Source of the DNA: Aphodosoma sp045658305
Lineage (GTDB): Bacteria; Bacteroidota; Bacteroidia; Bacteroidales; Paludibacteraceae
Assembly (NCBI GenBank): GCA_045658305.1
Contig: JAZOUT010000010.1
Coordinates: forward strand, 1-57,788
DNA length: 57,788 bases
Direction: 5' to 3'
The notes under the pieces are model-generated. The model saw only the letters and a list, made by a program, of their open reading frames with translations. It was not told where the DNA came from and did not search any database. Made by a program: the position numbers and the translations under genes. This document shows, piece after piece, positions 1 to 9,059 of the stretch. The stretch's first letter is position 1. Each line of letters begins with the position of its first letter.

Positions 1-564
1 TCTGATCTTAGCTGGACTAAAAAAATCAAACACCCATCTGAATTCACACAAATCGGTTCTGAAATCGAAGTTGTTGTTCTCGAAATCGACAAAGAAAACC
101 GTCGCCTCAGCCTCGGTCACAAACAACTCGAAGAAAACCCATGGGATGTTTTCGAAACTATCTTCACTCCAGATAGCATCCACGAAGGTACTATCATCGA
201 AATGCTCGACAAAGGTGCTGTAGTTGCTCTCCCTTACGGTGTTGAAGGCTTCGCTACTCCAAAACACCTTGTTAAAGAAGACGGTTCTAACGCTAAAGTT
301 GACGAAAAACTCAGCTTCAAAGTAATCGAATTCAACAAAGAAGGCAAACGTATCATCCTTTCTCACAGCCGTATCCACGAAGATGTAGCTAAAGCTGCTG
401 CTGAAGAAGCTGCTGCTGCTGAGAAAAAAGCTACTAAAGCTGCTAAAGAAGAAATGCCTGCTGTAGAAAAAACTACTCTCGGCGACATCGACGCTCTTTC
501 TGACCTCAAAAATCAAATGATCGAAGATGCTAAAGCAGCTCTCGAAGCTAAAGAAAACAAATAA
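1..564 (+). CDS. rpsA: 30S ribosomal protein S1, C-terminal part (5' end outside window)
   Basis: The reading frame is open from the first base to TAA at 562-564, so 187 C-terminal residues are visible. They carry two S1 RNA-binding repeats. One ends near GHKQLEENPWDVF and the last runs from about residue 59 (IHEGTIIEMLDKGAVV) to about residue 125 (KRIILSHSRIHED). An Ala/Glu/Lys-rich tail of about 60 residues follows, as is usual for S1 in this phylum. S1 binds mRNA on the 30S subunit. Bacteroidota mRNAs mostly lack Shine-Dalgarno sequences, so S1 is probably important for initiation here (family knowledge). The codons are strongly biased, as expected for a highly expressed gene. A strong intrinsic terminator follows 33 bases after the stop. 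Confidence 0.96.
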   Translation, partial: SDLSWTKKIKHPSEFTQIGSEIEVVVLEIDKENRRLSLGHKQLEENPWDVFETIFTPDSIHEGTIIEMLDKGAVVALPYGVEGFATPKHLVKEDGSNAKVDEKLSFKVIEFNKEGKRIILSHSRIHEDVAKAAAEEAAAAEKKATKAAKEEMPAVEKTTLGDIDALSDLKNQMIEDAKAALEAKENK

Positions 565-596
565 TTAAGACGTAAATCTTAAATTATTATACACAA

Positions 597-634
597 CAAC
601 CGATTCACCTACAAAGTGAGTCGGTTGTTTTTTT
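597..634 (+). terminator. Intrinsic terminator after rpsA
   Basis: A 12-bp stem (597-608 with 616-627, one G-T pair) with a 7-base loop is followed by a run of seven T at 628-634. Confidence 0.92.
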
Positions 635-644
635 ATATAAATAC

Positions 645-675
645 TTGCAAAATAAAAAAACATTTACTACCTTTG
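645..675 (+). promoter_or_regulatory. Promoter of the TonB-domain lipoprotein gene
   Basis: TTG at 645-647, exactly 20 nt, then TACCTTTG at 668-675, matching the Bacteroidota sigma-ABfr consensus TTG / TAnnTTTG. The coding start lies 31 bases downstream of the -7 box. Confidence 0.85.
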
Positions 676-706
676 CCCCTACAAACTCAATCAAATACCC
701 TACACT

Positions 707-1174
707 ATGAAAAAGACACTATTTCTAACAATCTTCACTCTACTACTTATAGGATGTTCAGCAACAAAAAAATCCACAAACTCAAACTCTTCTATCTCAA
801 ACACCCATCTCAAAGAAGATTCAACAACAAATTATACAACAGAAGAAATATACATAGATTATGTATACGAAGGAGAAATGCCTGAATTTCCTGGTCGTAT
901 AGCTGAATGTATGAAATTCATCAAAAAAAACATGCAATATCCCGCCGAAGCAATAAAAGAAGGTATCGAAGGACGAGTAATTTGTCAATTTACAGTAAAA
1001 ACAGACGGAAGCATTGACAATATTATCATCCTAAAAAGTGATCATGAATCATTAAACGAAGAAGCCATTCGCATAATAAAAAGTATGCCCAAATGGATAC
1101 CCGGCAAAAACAAAAACGGTGAAGTTGAAGATTGTAAATACACACTACCAATCATTTTCAAATTACCCCAATAA
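707..1174 (+). CDS. Lipoprotein with TonB C-terminal domain
   Basis: 155 residues. The N-terminus is a lipoprotein signal (MKKTLFLTIFTLLLIGC, lipobox LIGC, Cys at 17), followed by a Ser/Asn/Thr-rich linker to about residue 50. Residues about 75-155 match the TonB C-terminal fold: a P-A-E-A-hydrophobic segment (YPAEAIKEGIEGRVICQF) and later EEAIRIIKSMPKWIPGKNK. Real TonB has an N-terminal membrane helix and a Pro-rich spacer. This protein has neither, so it is a free-standing TonB-CTD lipoprotein, a form common in Bacteroidota, perhaps linking outer-membrane receptors to other partners. It is monocistronic, with its own promoter and a terminator shared with the convergent mutS. Domain call firm, role uncertain. 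Confidence 0.85.
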   Translation: MKKTLFLTIFTLLLIGCSATKKSTNSNSSISNTHLKEDSTTNYTTEEIYIDYVYEGEMPEFPGRIAECMKFIKKNMQYPAEAIKEGIEGRVICQFTVKTDGSIDNIIILKSDHESLNEEAIRIIKSMPKWIPGKNKNGEVEDCKYTLPIIFKLPQ

Positions 1175-1175
1175 C

Positions 1176-1218
1176 AAAAACGACCGATTCCCCCCCCAAG
1201 TGAATCGGTCGTTTTTTT
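1176..1218. terminator. Bidirectional terminator between the TonB-domain gene and mutS
   Basis: A 13-bp perfect stem (1178-1190 with 1202-1214) has T7 on the plus side (1212-1218) and A5 on the left side, so it can end both convergent transcripts. The loop is unusually C-rich. Confidence 0.92.
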
Positions 1219-1221
1219 ATA

Positions 1222-3837
1222 CTAACATTTTCCAAGCACAATCTTCTTTATCTCATTCAGCTTCAACAATGCCTCCACGGGCGTAAGATTGTCAATATTC
1301 AACCCCAATATCTCATCGCGCACTGCCTTAAGCACTGGGTCATCTAATTGGAACATACTGAGTTGCATGCCTTCTCGCACCGATGCTTTAGTCATATCTT
1401 TGCCCTCAACAATGGATTGTTTATTCTCTCGTTCGAGCATCTCCAACACCTCATTTGCTCTCTCTACCACCGAACGTGGCATACCTGCCATCTTAGCCAC
1501 GTGGATACCGAAACTATGCTCACTGCCGCCACGCACCAATTTACGTAAGAATATCACTTTCTTATCTACCTCACGCACCGACACGTTGTAGTTTTTCACT
1601 CTCGCATACGACTTCTCCATTTCGTTCAATTCGTGATAGTGCGTTGCAAACAATGTCTTGGCTCTCACACCTTTGCGCTCATGGATATACTCCACTATCG
1701 CCCACGCTATCGAAATGCCGTCATACGTACTCGTACCACGACCCAATTCGTCGAACAACACCAAACTGCGGTCGGTCATATTGTTCAATATACTTGCCGC
1801 CTCGTTCATCTCTACCATGAAGGTCGAATCGCCTACACTGAGGTTATCGCTCGCGCCAACACGGGTAAATATCTTATCTACCACCCCTATGCGCGCGGCT
1901 TCGGCTGGCACATAACATCCCATTTGTGCCATCAACACTATCAATGCTGTCTGGCGCAACAATGCCGACTTACCCGCCATGTTCGGACCTGTAATCATCA
2001 TCACTTGTTGTTTTTCACTATCAAGATACACATCGTTTGGCACATACGCCTCATCTATAGGCAGTTGTTTCTCAATCACAGGGTGACGACCTTGGCGAAT
2101 GTCAACCACATTCTCATCCGTAATAACCGGACAGTTATATCTATTCTCGGCACTCACTCTCGCAAAGCCCAACAAACAATCCAACTGCGCCAATTCTACG
2201 CAATCGACTTGTATTGCCGAAATATACTCCGTAACGGCTTGCACAATCGAGTTAAACAACTGTGCTTCAAGCACTGCTATCTTCTCTTCTGCGCCTAATA
2301 TCTTCTCTTCATATTCTTTTAATTCGGTTGTGATATAACGTTCTGCGCTCACCAATGTCTGCTTGCGTATCCAGTCGGCTGGCACTTTGTCTTTATGCGT
2401 GTTGCGCACTTCGATATAGTAGCCAAACACGTTGTTATAACTGATTTTAAGGCTTGGAATGCCCGTAGCCTCGCTCTCGCGTTGCTGTATTTGCATGAGC
2501 ACATCTTTACCATGAAATGCTATACGACGCAATTCATCTAACTCGCTATTTACACCCTCGGCTATCACTCCGCCTTTGTTCAACATGGCTGGTGCGTTTT
2601 CTGACAACTCTTGAGCTATACGCATCACCAATCGTTCGCACGGATTCAGTCTGTCTGATATTCTCAACATTGGCTCGCAATCAGTTGCTTGCGCACATAT
2701 ACTTTTTATCCCAGACACCGACTGCAAGGCTATCTTCAGTTGCAACAACTCGCGTGGTGTTACTCGTCCAACAGCCACTTTACTCAATATACGCTCCAAA
2801 TCGCCTACTCTACTAAGCGACTCTTCCAACATATCTTTCATCTCACAATTGCGGAACATCTGCGTTACCACTGCCAAACGGTCTTCGATAGGTTTCACCT
2901 CTTTTAATGGGAATATCAACCAGCGCTTCAACAATCGCCCACCCATAGGTGTCACTGTGCGGTCAATCACTTGACAAAGACTGCGTCCCGACTGGTGCAT
3001 ACCGCCTAAAAGTTCGAGGTTGCGCACTGTGAATCCATCCATCCACACAAATCTATCACCCTCGATACGAGCCAACGATGTGATATGCCCCACCTGTTCG
3101 TGCTTTGTTTGGTCAAGATAATAAAGCACTGCCCCTGCTGCCACTATACCCAACTCCATATCATCAACGCCAAAACCTTTAAGGTTCTTAACCTCAAAGT
3201 GTTTCAACAATCTGCTACGCGCCGAATCAATGGTATAAACCCAATCGGGCATCGATTGTAGGAAATATTTTCCACCCACCATATCAATCACCTCACTGCG
3301 CATATCTGCTTCATAGATAATCTCTTTCGGAGCAAACGAACCTATCAATTTTTCGATATAATCCACTTTGCCTTCGCCCACCAAAAACTCGCCCGTAGAT
3401 ATATCTAACAAACTCAACCCCACGCCCTTTTTTGTCATATAGACTGATGCAAGGAAGTTGTTCTCTTTCACGTCTAATATATTGTCATTCACACTCACAC
3501 CTGGTGTAACCAACTCGGTTATACCACGTTTCACCAACCCTTTGCATGTCTTTGGGTCTTCCAATTGGTCACAAATTGCCACACGCAACCCATGGCGCAC
3601 CAATTTAGGCAAATAGGTGTCCAACGCATGATGAGGGAAACCTGCCAACTCGACATACTGCGCAGCTCCATTGGCCCTACGTGTCAACGTGATACCCAAT
3701 ATCTCGCTCGTACGTATAGCATCCTCCGAAAAGGTCTCGTAAAAATCACCCACACGAAACAAAAGCACCGCATCTGGATACTGTGCCTTAATCTCATTAT
3801 ATTGCCTCATCAACGGCGTTTCTGCTACTTTTGCCAT
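1222..3837 (-). CDS. mutS: DNA mismatch repair protein MutS
   Basis: 871 residues, normal MutS length. The mismatch-reading Phe-Tyr-Glu motif (GDFYETF) is at residues 32-34. The Walker A motif is GPNMAGKS at 617-624, and downstream FDELGRGTSTYDG supplies Walker B and the signature loop. MutS is an ATP-driven clamp that detects mispairs and recruits MutL. The Walker loop reads MAGKSA rather than the proteobacterial MGGKST; as far as I recall this is normal for the phylum. The gene lies downstream of a polysaccharide deacetylase gene, separated by about 110 bases that hold a dispersed repeat. I see no consensus promoter directly upstream, so read-through is likely. Confidence 0.98.
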   Translation of the reverse strand: MAKVAETPLMRQYNEIKAQYPDAVLLFRVGDFYETFSEDAIRTSEILGITLTRRANGAAQYVELAGFPHHALDTYLPKLVRHGLRVAICDQLEDPKTCKGLVKRGITELVTPGVSVNDNILDVKENNFLASVYMTKKGVGLSLLDISTGEFLVGEGKVDYIEKLIGSFAPKEIIYEADMRSEVIDMVGGKYFLQSMPDWVYTIDSARSRLLKHFEVKNLKGFGVDDMELGIVAAGAVLYYLDQTKHEQVGHITSLARIEGDRFVWMDGFTVRNLELLGGMHQSGRSLCQVIDRTVTPMGGRLLKRWLIFPLKEVKPIEDRLAVVTQMFRNCEMKDMLEESLSRVGDLERILSKVAVGRVTPRELLQLKIALQSVSGIKSICAQATDCEPMLRISDRLNPCERLVMRIAQELSENAPAMLNKGGVIAEGVNSELDELRRIAFHGKDVLMQIQQRESEATGIPSLKISYNNVFGYYIEVRNTHKDKVPADWIRKQTLVSAERYITTELKEYEEKILGAEEKIAVLEAQLFNSIVQAVTEYISAIQVDCVELAQLDCLLGFARVSAENRYNCPVITDENVVDIRQGRHPVIEKQLPIDEAYVPNDVYLDSEKQQVMMITGPNMAGKSALLRQTALIVLMAQMGCYVPAEAARIGVVDKIFTRVGASDNLSVGDSTFMVEMNEAASILNNMTDRSLVLFDELGRGTSTYDGISIAWAIVEYIHERKGVRAKTLFATHYHELNEMEKSYARVKNYNVSVREVDKKVIFLRKLVRGGSEHSFGIHVAKMAGMPRSVVERANEVLEMLERENKQSIVEGKDMTKASVREGMQLSMFQLDDPVLKAVRDEILGLNIDNLTPVEALLKLNEIKKIVLGKC

Positions 3838-3840
3838 ATT

Positions 3841-3882
3841 TTATTCAATTCATAATTTATAATTTCCCCTATTCCCTGCTCC
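3841..3882. repeat. Heptad-type degenerate tandem repeat
   Basis: A 7-bp periodic tract (TTCATAA, TTTATAA, then ATTCCCT-like units) abuts the mutS start codon on its upstream side and is followed by a truncated copy of the 105-bp dispersed element. Confidence 0.6.
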
Positions 3883-3885
3883 TTA

Positions 3886-3949
3886 TCTCAAGCAAGGTGC
3901 AAGCAACCTTCTCCGAAGAAAACCTACACCCCCTCTCAGTGTGTATTCA
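3886..3949 (-). repeat. Dispersed 105-bp element, truncated copy (minus orientation)
   Basis: Read on the minus strand it starts GTGAATACACACTGAGAG and continues to GGTTGCTTGCACC-TTGCTTGAG, aligning with the left two thirds of the copy at 15155-15263. The right-hand AATACACAC end is missing and heptads follow instead. The TGA stop of the deacetylase gene lies inside the element end. Confidence 0.75.
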
Positions 3950-4714
3950 CTTTTTCAACAACACCCATTTCACCACATTCTTCACCTTCTGCATCACCAA
4001 CTCTAGCATCCATTCACACTTATTGTCAGTCCACCTCTGTGGATGTGTTGTTATCATCACACTTTGTGGAAATCTATCCTCTTTTATAGCTCTTATCACA
4101 TCATCGGTCGTTTTATATACCCAACCCTCAGCCTTCCAAGCTAAGGTCCTCTCAGCCACTCTATCGCGTCGATTAACACCACTCCAACTTCGCCCAGTAT
4201 CAGTTAAATAGAACATATCATTCCAATCTACATCCATCTGAGGCTCAGCAACAATGCCCAAGTTACGATAGTCATACACTCGCCAAATCTGCTTTGAATC
4301 AATCTTACTCATCGGTGATCCATGCATGGTAATAGTCCGCACATCAGCCACTTGACGCATCTTTTCTATATTACACACAAATCTTACATATGCCTTATCC
4401 ACATCACCTTTCTCCTTCACCAAATCCTCATAATGATACCCCACCTCATGTCCCACCTCCTCAATATATCTAATATCATCACTATTCTCAATTATAAATT
4501 TCTCACGAAAATAATACGACGCATTCACTCCCATCTCTTTTTCCATCTCAGCCATCCTAATCACCCCATTCACACTCCTATCAACATCATGACGCATCAC
4601 TACTAGCTTCTCTGCCCGTCTTCCCTCGGCATATTCGGCATAGGTCACGAACTCATACCCCGCATCTTTCAATGCCGAAATCAACTCTCCATATTTCAAA
4701 GATGTAAAATCCAT
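3947..4714 (-). CDS. Polysaccharide deacetylase (NodB-like) family protein
   Basis: 255 residues from the chosen ATG. The N-terminal half contains VVMRHDVDRSVNG, the Asp-containing motif of the NodB/CE4 fold, then a GHEVGYHYED segment (metal-binding His) and ITMHGSPMS. This suggests metal-dependent removal of N-acetyl groups from a sugar polymer, but the sequence is divergent and the substrate unknown. Reading frame upstream of 4714 would add 22 residues made from a heptad repeat. That longer start (4780) falls inside the putative -7 box CAAAGTTA (4778-4785 on plus), so the inner ATG is preferred. There is no clear signal peptide. The stop codon lies in a dispersed repeat. Confidence 0.75.
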   Translation of the reverse strand: MDFTSLKYGELISALKDAGYEFVTYAEYAEGRRAEKLVVMRHDVDRSVNGVIRMAEMEKEMGVNASYYFREKFIIENSDDIRYIEEVGHEVGYHYEDLVKEKGDVDKAYVRFVCNIEKMRQVADVRTITMHGSPMSKIDSKQIWRVYDYRNLGIVAEPQMDVDWNDMFYLTDTGRSWSGVNRRDRVAERTLAWKAEGWVYKTTDDVIRAIKEDRFPQSVMITTHPQRWTDNKCEWMLELVMQKVKNVVKWVLLKK

Positions 4715-4727
4715 AAAACTCAAAGTA

Positions 4728-4777
4728 CAAATTACAAATAATAGGCTGTTGATTGTTGACAATTGACAATTAAATCG
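4728..4777. repeat. Heptad repeat in the deacetylase leader
   Basis: GTTGATT-GTTGACA-ATTGACA-ATTAAAT units (7-bp period), preceded by a looser ACAAATT/ACAAATA part, lie between the -7 box and the ATG of the deacetylase gene. Confidence 0.6.
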
Positions 4778-4785
4778 CAAAGTTA
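4778..4785 (-). promoter_or_regulatory. Probable -7 box of the deacetylase gene
   Basis: On the minus strand this reads TAACTTTG. The -33 position 20 nt away is TTT rather than TTG, so the promoter is weaker than the others. Confidence 0.5.
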
Positions 4786-4862
4786 CAAAAAAAAACTTAT
4801 AAATAAAAATCCCAAAATCAAAAATTCAATCGATTTTTATTTGATTTTTATTAGTACACTTT

Positions 4863-4893
4863 TTGATTTATTCAATGTTTTTTTGTATCTTTG
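4863..4893 (+). promoter_or_regulatory. Promoter of lepA
   Basis: TTG 4863-4865, 20 nt, TATCTTTG 4886-4893. The coding start is 40 bases further on. Confidence 0.88.
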
Positions 4894-4933
4894 CATGTTT
4901 GTTTACAGAAAATATCAATACATATAAATATAC

Positions 4934-6721
4934 ATGAAAAAAATCAGAAACTTTTGCATTATAGCCCATATCGACCATGGTAAAAGTACTTTGGCTGACA
5001 GACTATTGGAGTACACTCAAACTGTTGAAGCTCGAGACCTCCAAGCACAAGTATTAGATGACATGGATTTGGAACGCGAACGCGGTATTACCATCAAATC
5101 GCACGCTATCCAAATGAAATATAAACATAATAATGAGGAATATACCCTTAATTTAATTGATACTCCAGGACACGTTGACTTTTCATACGAAGTATCGCGT
5201 TCAATTGCAGCTTGCGAGGGAGCGTTATTGATTGTTGATGCTACACAAGGTATTCAAGCGCAAACTATCTCCAATCTTTACATGGCTATCGAGCACGATT
5301 TGGAAATTATCCCTGTAATGAACAAAATGGACATGGATAATGCAATGCCAGAAGAGGTTGAAGACCAAATTGTAGAATTATTAGGTTGCAAACGCGAAGA
5401 AATTATTCGCGCATCAGGCAAAACAGGTATGGGTATTGAAGAAATACTACATGCTATCATCGAACGTATTCCTGCACCAGAGGGCGACCCTAATGCTCCT
5501 CTCCAATGTTTGATTTTCGACTCAGTATTCAACTCTTTCCGTGGTATTATCGCCTATTTCAAGATAGTTAATGGTACTATCCGTCCTAATGATTTAGTGA
5601 AATTCGTAAATACAGGCAAAGAGTATGAAGCAAATGAAATTGGTATCTTGAAATTAGATATGGTTCCTCAGAAAGAATTATCAGCTGGTAATGTAGGTTA
5701 TATTATTTCAGGTATCAAAACATCTAAAGAAGTAAAAGTTGGTGATACTATCACACATGTGAAACGCCAATGCGATGGGGCTATTGATGGATTTGAAGAA
5801 GTAAAACCGATGGTTTTTGCTGGTGTATACCCTATCGAAACTGAAGATTTTGAAGACTTACGCGCTTCGCTCGAAAAATTACAATTAAACGATGCTTCAT
5901 TGACATTCGAACCTGAATCATCAGCTGCGTTAGGCTTTGGTTTCCGTTGTGGTTTCTTAGGCATGTTGCATATGGAAATTGTGCAAGAACGTCTCGACCG
6001 TGAATTTGATATGAACGTTATCACTACTGTACCTAACGTTTCATATAAAGTATTTACTAATAAAGGTGCTTGTCTCGAAGTTCATAACCCATCAGGACTA
6101 CCTGAAATCACCGAAATTGACCATATAGAAGAGCCTTATATTCGTGCATCAGTAATTACCAAAACTGACTATATCGGTCAAATCATGACCCTTTGTCTTG
6201 GTAAACGTGGCGAGCTCGTAAAACAAGAATATGTTTCGGGCAATCGTGTAGAACTTATCTACGACATGCCTCTCGGTGAAATTGTATTCGACTTCTACGA
6301 CAAATTAAAATCAATATCAAAAGGCTACGCTTCATTTGACTACCACATGAATGGATTCCGTCCATCTAAATTGGTAAAACTAGACATACTCCTCAATGGC
6401 GAGTCTGTGGATGCTTTGTCATCATTAATTCACTTTGACAATGCTTATACACTTGGTCGTCGCATGTGCGAAAAATTACAAGAACTTATTCCTCGCCAAC
6501 AATTTGATATTGCTATTCAAGCAGCTATTGGTGCGAAAATCATTGCTCGTGAAACAGTAAAAGCTGTTCGCAAGGACGTAACGGCTAAATGTTATGGTGG
6601 TGATATTTCACGTAAACGTAAATTGCTTGAAAAACAAAAGAAAGGTAAGAAACGTATGAAACAAATCGGTAACGTAGAAGTACCACAAAAAGCCTTCCTT
6701 GCTGTCCTCAAACTAGATTAA
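4934..6721 (+). CDS. lepA: Elongation factor 4 (LepA)
   Basis: 595 residues, the usual length. The GTPase P-loop AHIDHGKST is at residues 11-19, with ERGITIKSHAI (switch I), DTPGHVDF (G3) and NKMD (G4) following. The C-terminal LepA-specific domain contains the GGDISRKRKLLEKQKKGKKRM-type tail that separates it from EF-G. LepA acts on the ribosome in back-translocation or biogenesis under ionic stress. It has its own strong promoter. The Na+/H+ antiporter gene follows 98 bases later with no clear separate promoter, so the two may be cotranscribed. Confidence 0.98.
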   Translation: MKKIRNFCIIAHIDHGKSTLADRLLEYTQTVEARDLQAQVLDDMDLERERGITIKSHAIQMKYKHNNEEYTLNLIDTPGHVDFSYEVSRSIAACEGALLIVDATQGIQAQTISNLYMAIEHDLEIIPVMNKMDMDNAMPEEVEDQIVELLGCKREEIIRASGKTGMGIEEILHAIIERIPAPEGDPNAPLQCLIFDSVFNSFRGIIAYFKIVNGTIRPNDLVKFVNTGKEYEANEIGILKLDMVPQKELSAGNVGYIISGIKTSKEVKVGDTITHVKRQCDGAIDGFEEVKPMVFAGVYPIETEDFEDLRASLEKLQLNDASLTFEPESSAALGFGFRCGFLGMLHMEIVQERLDREFDMNVITTVPNVSYKVFTNKGACLEVHNPSGLPEITEIDHIEEPYIRASVITKTDYIGQIMTLCLGKRGELVKQEYVSGNRVELIYDMPLGEIVFDFYDKLKSISKGYASFDYHMNGFRPSKLVKLDILLNGESVDALSSLIHFDNAYTLGRRMCEKLQELIPRQQFDIAIQAAIGAKIIARETVKAVRKDVTAKCYGGDISRKRKLLEKQKKGKKRMKQIGNVEVPQKAFLAVLKLD

Positions 6722-6819
6722 AAATAAAAAGCAAAGCGAGTATCACATCTCGCTACTCGCTACTACAATCTAAAAACTCTTTTAACTTTAAACTATAATC
6801 TATTAAAAACAAAAAAAAC

Positions 6820-8139
6820 ATGTTACTCTTAAGTGCAACAGAAGCGGTAATGCAAGTTCCATTTTGGGCTTCTATTCCGTTCATCATCATGTTATTGATG
6901 ATTGCAATTGGTCCGCTTGTAGCGGAAGAATGGTGGGAACATAACCGAAACAAATTGCTTGTTTCGTGTCTATTGGGTATTCCTACTGCGTTCTATCTTA
7001 TTAAATGTGGATTAGTGCATCAACTCGAACACCAAATATTTGGTGACTACATCCCATTTATCGTTCTTCTCACTGCCTTATTTGTTATCACAGGTGGTAT
7101 TCACCTCAGTGGCGACATTAAAGCTAAACCTATCATCAACACAGCATTTATTGCTCTCGGTTGGATTTTAGCTTCATTTATGGGTACTACTGGTGCAGCG
7201 ATGTTACTCATTCGTCCACTTATCGACACCAACTCGCAACGTAAACACAAAGTACACACTATGTTGTTCTTTATCGCTGCGGTTGCAAACTGTGGTGGTC
7301 TTCTTACTCCACTTGGTGATCCTCCATTGTTGCTACTTTACCTCCGTGGTGCATCATTCACATGGTTCTTCAACTTATTGCCTATGTGGGCTATGACTGG
7401 TGCATTATTATTGATTATCTATTTCATTTGGGACTCTTATATGTATAAAAAAGAGGAATGGACTGATTTGTCTGCCGATTCACGCGAACAACGTCCTATC
7501 CAAATCACAGGTAAAATCAACTTCGTATTCCTCATTGGCGTGATTTTGTCAGTTGCATTTATCAATGCTGATATGTTGCCTGCAATGGCTGAAGAACATG
7601 CTCCATGGTGGTTAGTTTATCTCCGCGAAATTGTGCTTATCTCAATGATTGCAATGTCGTTATTAGAAACAAGAAAAGAGGTTCGCGAAGCAAATAAATA
7701 TTCATGGAGACCTATTATTGAGGTTGGTGTAGTATTCCTTGGTATTTTTGTAACAATGACCCCTACTATTATGTACCTCAACCAAAATGCGGCATCGCTT
7801 GGATTGACTGAACCTTGGCAATTCTACTATTTTGCTGGTGGTTTGAGTTCATTCCTCGACAATGCACCTACTGCCGTAGCGTTCCACAGTGTGGCTACTG
7901 CCCTACCAATCGAAGGCAATGCCGTAGCAGGCATCTCAGAAATATTGCTCAAAGCAATTGCTCTTGGTTCTGTATTCTTTGGTGCAATGACTTACATTGG
8001 TAATGGTCCTAACTTCATGGTAAAAGCTATCGCTGAAGAAAATGGCATTAAAATGCCTTCATTCTTTGGTTATATAGTCAAATTCTCTTTAATCGTTCTA
8101 TTGCCAATCTATATTCTCGTTCAAATAATTTTCTTATAA
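6820..8139 (+). CDS. nhaD: NhaD-type sodium:proton antiporter
   Basis: 439 residues, very hydrophobic, about 11-12 membrane segments. Family marks are SFMGTTGAAMLLIRPL, the GGLLTPLGDPPLLLLYLRG loop, and late in the protein SSFLDNAPTAVAF and GAMTYIGNGPN. These match the ion-transporter superfamily members annotated as NhaD in Bacteroidota. It is expected to exchange Na+ (or Li+) for protons across the inner membrane. The N-terminal Met codon at 6820 is the first in frame. An intercistronic hairpin (agcgag...ctcgct, 6736-6755) lies between lepA and this gene. A long terminator-like hairpin follows. Confidence 0.9.
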   Translation: MLLLSATEAVMQVPFWASIPFIIMLLMIAIGPLVAEEWWEHNRNKLLVSCLLGIPTAFYLIKCGLVHQLEHQIFGDYIPFIVLLTALFVITGGIHLSGDIKAKPIINTAFIALGWILASFMGTTGAAMLLIRPLIDTNSQRKHKVHTMLFFIAAVANCGGLLTPLGDPPLLLLYLRGASFTWFFNLLPMWAMTGALLLIIYFIWDSYMYKKEEWTDLSADSREQRPIQITGKINFVFLIGVILSVAFINADMLPAMAEEHAPWWLVYLREIVLISMIAMSLLETRKEVREANKYSWRPIIEVGVVFLGIFVTMTPTIMYLNQNAASLGLTEPWQFYYFAGGLSSFLDNAPTAVAFHSVATALPIEGNAVAGISEILLKAIALGSVFFGAMTYIGNGPNFMVKAIAEENGIKMPSFFGYIVKFSLIVLLPIYILVQIIFL

Positions 8140-8156
8140 TTTAGATACAAGACAAA

Positions 8157-8201
8157 AGACACGAGATAAAAGACTTTTTTATAGTCTAATATCTCGTGTC
8201 T
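8157..8201 (+). terminator. Hairpin after nhaD
   Basis: An 11-bp outer stem (8157-8167 with 8191-8201) and an inner 5-bp stem (8171-8175 with 8183-8187) are followed by ATTGTATTTT. The T tail is weak, but the position fits a terminator. Confidence 0.65.
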
Positions 8202-8228
8202 ATTGTATTTTATAAAAAAATAAAAATT

Positions 8229-9023
8229 ATGCCCCAACAAAAAGCTACCACTACAAAACCTAAATCTACGACAAAACCAAGAAAAAAAGTTACAAAAAAA
8301 AGTATTCAAAAAGAAGTTTCTAACTCACTCACTCCTCGTAACATACTTATTGCATCTATTGTTGGACTTCTTTTAGCCATAGTAATCATTATTTATAACC
8401 GTTGCAACGGAACTGAAAATAAAAATATCTGCTATTGTGAAAATGCAACAGCACCAATTCGCTCAAAATCGAAGTTTAAAGATATTAATTCCGAACAATT
8501 GGCTCATGCTCAAGCCAATGGTCTCAAAACAATAATTAAAGATAAAGAACAATTCGAATCACAAATTGATTCACTTGTTGAAGAAGGTATATTAGTAAGA
8601 ATTAAACCTAATAAATACTACAACATACGACGTCTCACACACTCATACCCATATCTCACACCCGAAGCAAGAGATTTACTAAACCTTATTGGCAAACACT
8701 TTCAAGCCAACCTACAAGCCGAAGGTTTACCAAAATATAAATTTCAAATATCATCTCTACTTAGAACTATCGAGTTTCAACGACAACTTACACGTCAAAA
8801 TGTCAATGCAACATACGGATTATCGGCACACTATTATGGAACGACTTTCGATATTGCATACGACAAATACGACCGCCGTGGCAAAAGCCATCAAGACACT
8901 AAAGTTGAAGCTATATTAGAAAAAACTCTCCGCGAACTTCGCGAAGAGTGCCGTATGATGATTATTAGAGAATCTTCTAATAAATGTTTCCACATGACAG
9001 TAGTGAAGAGAGTTGAAAGTTGA
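8229..9023 (+). CDS. Membrane-anchored M15/LAS-like peptidase (DUF5715 type)
   Basis: 264 residues from ATG 8229; the GTG at 8196 sits inside the preceding hairpin and is rejected. Thr/Lys-rich cytoplasmic N-terminus, one membrane helix at about 39-57 (ILIASIVGLLLAIVIIIY), then a periplasmic domain. SAHYYGTTFDIAY gives His201 and Asp208 and CFHMTVV gives His255, the H-x6-D ... H zinc triad of VanY-like LAS peptidases. It probably cleaves or binds cell-wall peptides. The last residues RVES and the TGA stop are encoded by the first units of a 7-bp repeat tract. Family name from memory; triad seen directly. Confidence 0.78.
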   Translation: MPQQKATTTKPKSTTKPRKKVTKKSIQKEVSNSLTPRNILIASIVGLLLAIVIIIYNRCNGTENKNICYCENATAPIRSKSKFKDINSEQLAHAQANGLKTIIKDKEQFESQIDSLVEEGILVRIKPNKYYNIRRLTHSYPYLTPEARDLLNLIGKHFQANLQAEGLPKYKFQISSLLRTIEFQRQLTRQNVNATYGLSAHYYGTTFDIAYDKYDRRGKSHQDTKVEAILEKTLRELREECRMMIIRESSNKCFHMTVVKRVES

Positions 9024-9057
9024 AAGTTGAGAGTTGATAATTGAGATTTAAGAATGG
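9010..9057. repeat. Heptad repeat, part 1 (AGTTGAA type)
   Basis: AGTTGAA units with variants AGTTGAG, AGTTGAT and AATTGAG run from the 3' end of the M15-like gene. Confidence 0.85.
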
Positions 9058-9059
9058 AG

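Noticed and set aside
616..885. 89-residue ORF upstream of and overlapping the TonB-domain gene
   Set aside because: It starts in the terminator and is out of frame with a clear lipoprotein gene that has its own promoter.
4715..4780. Longer N-terminus for the deacetylase
   Set aside because: The added residues come from heptad repeats and the start would lie in the -7 box.
8196..8228. GTG start for the M15-like gene
   Set aside because: It lies inside the right arm of the nhaD terminator hairpin; ATG 8229 is preferred.
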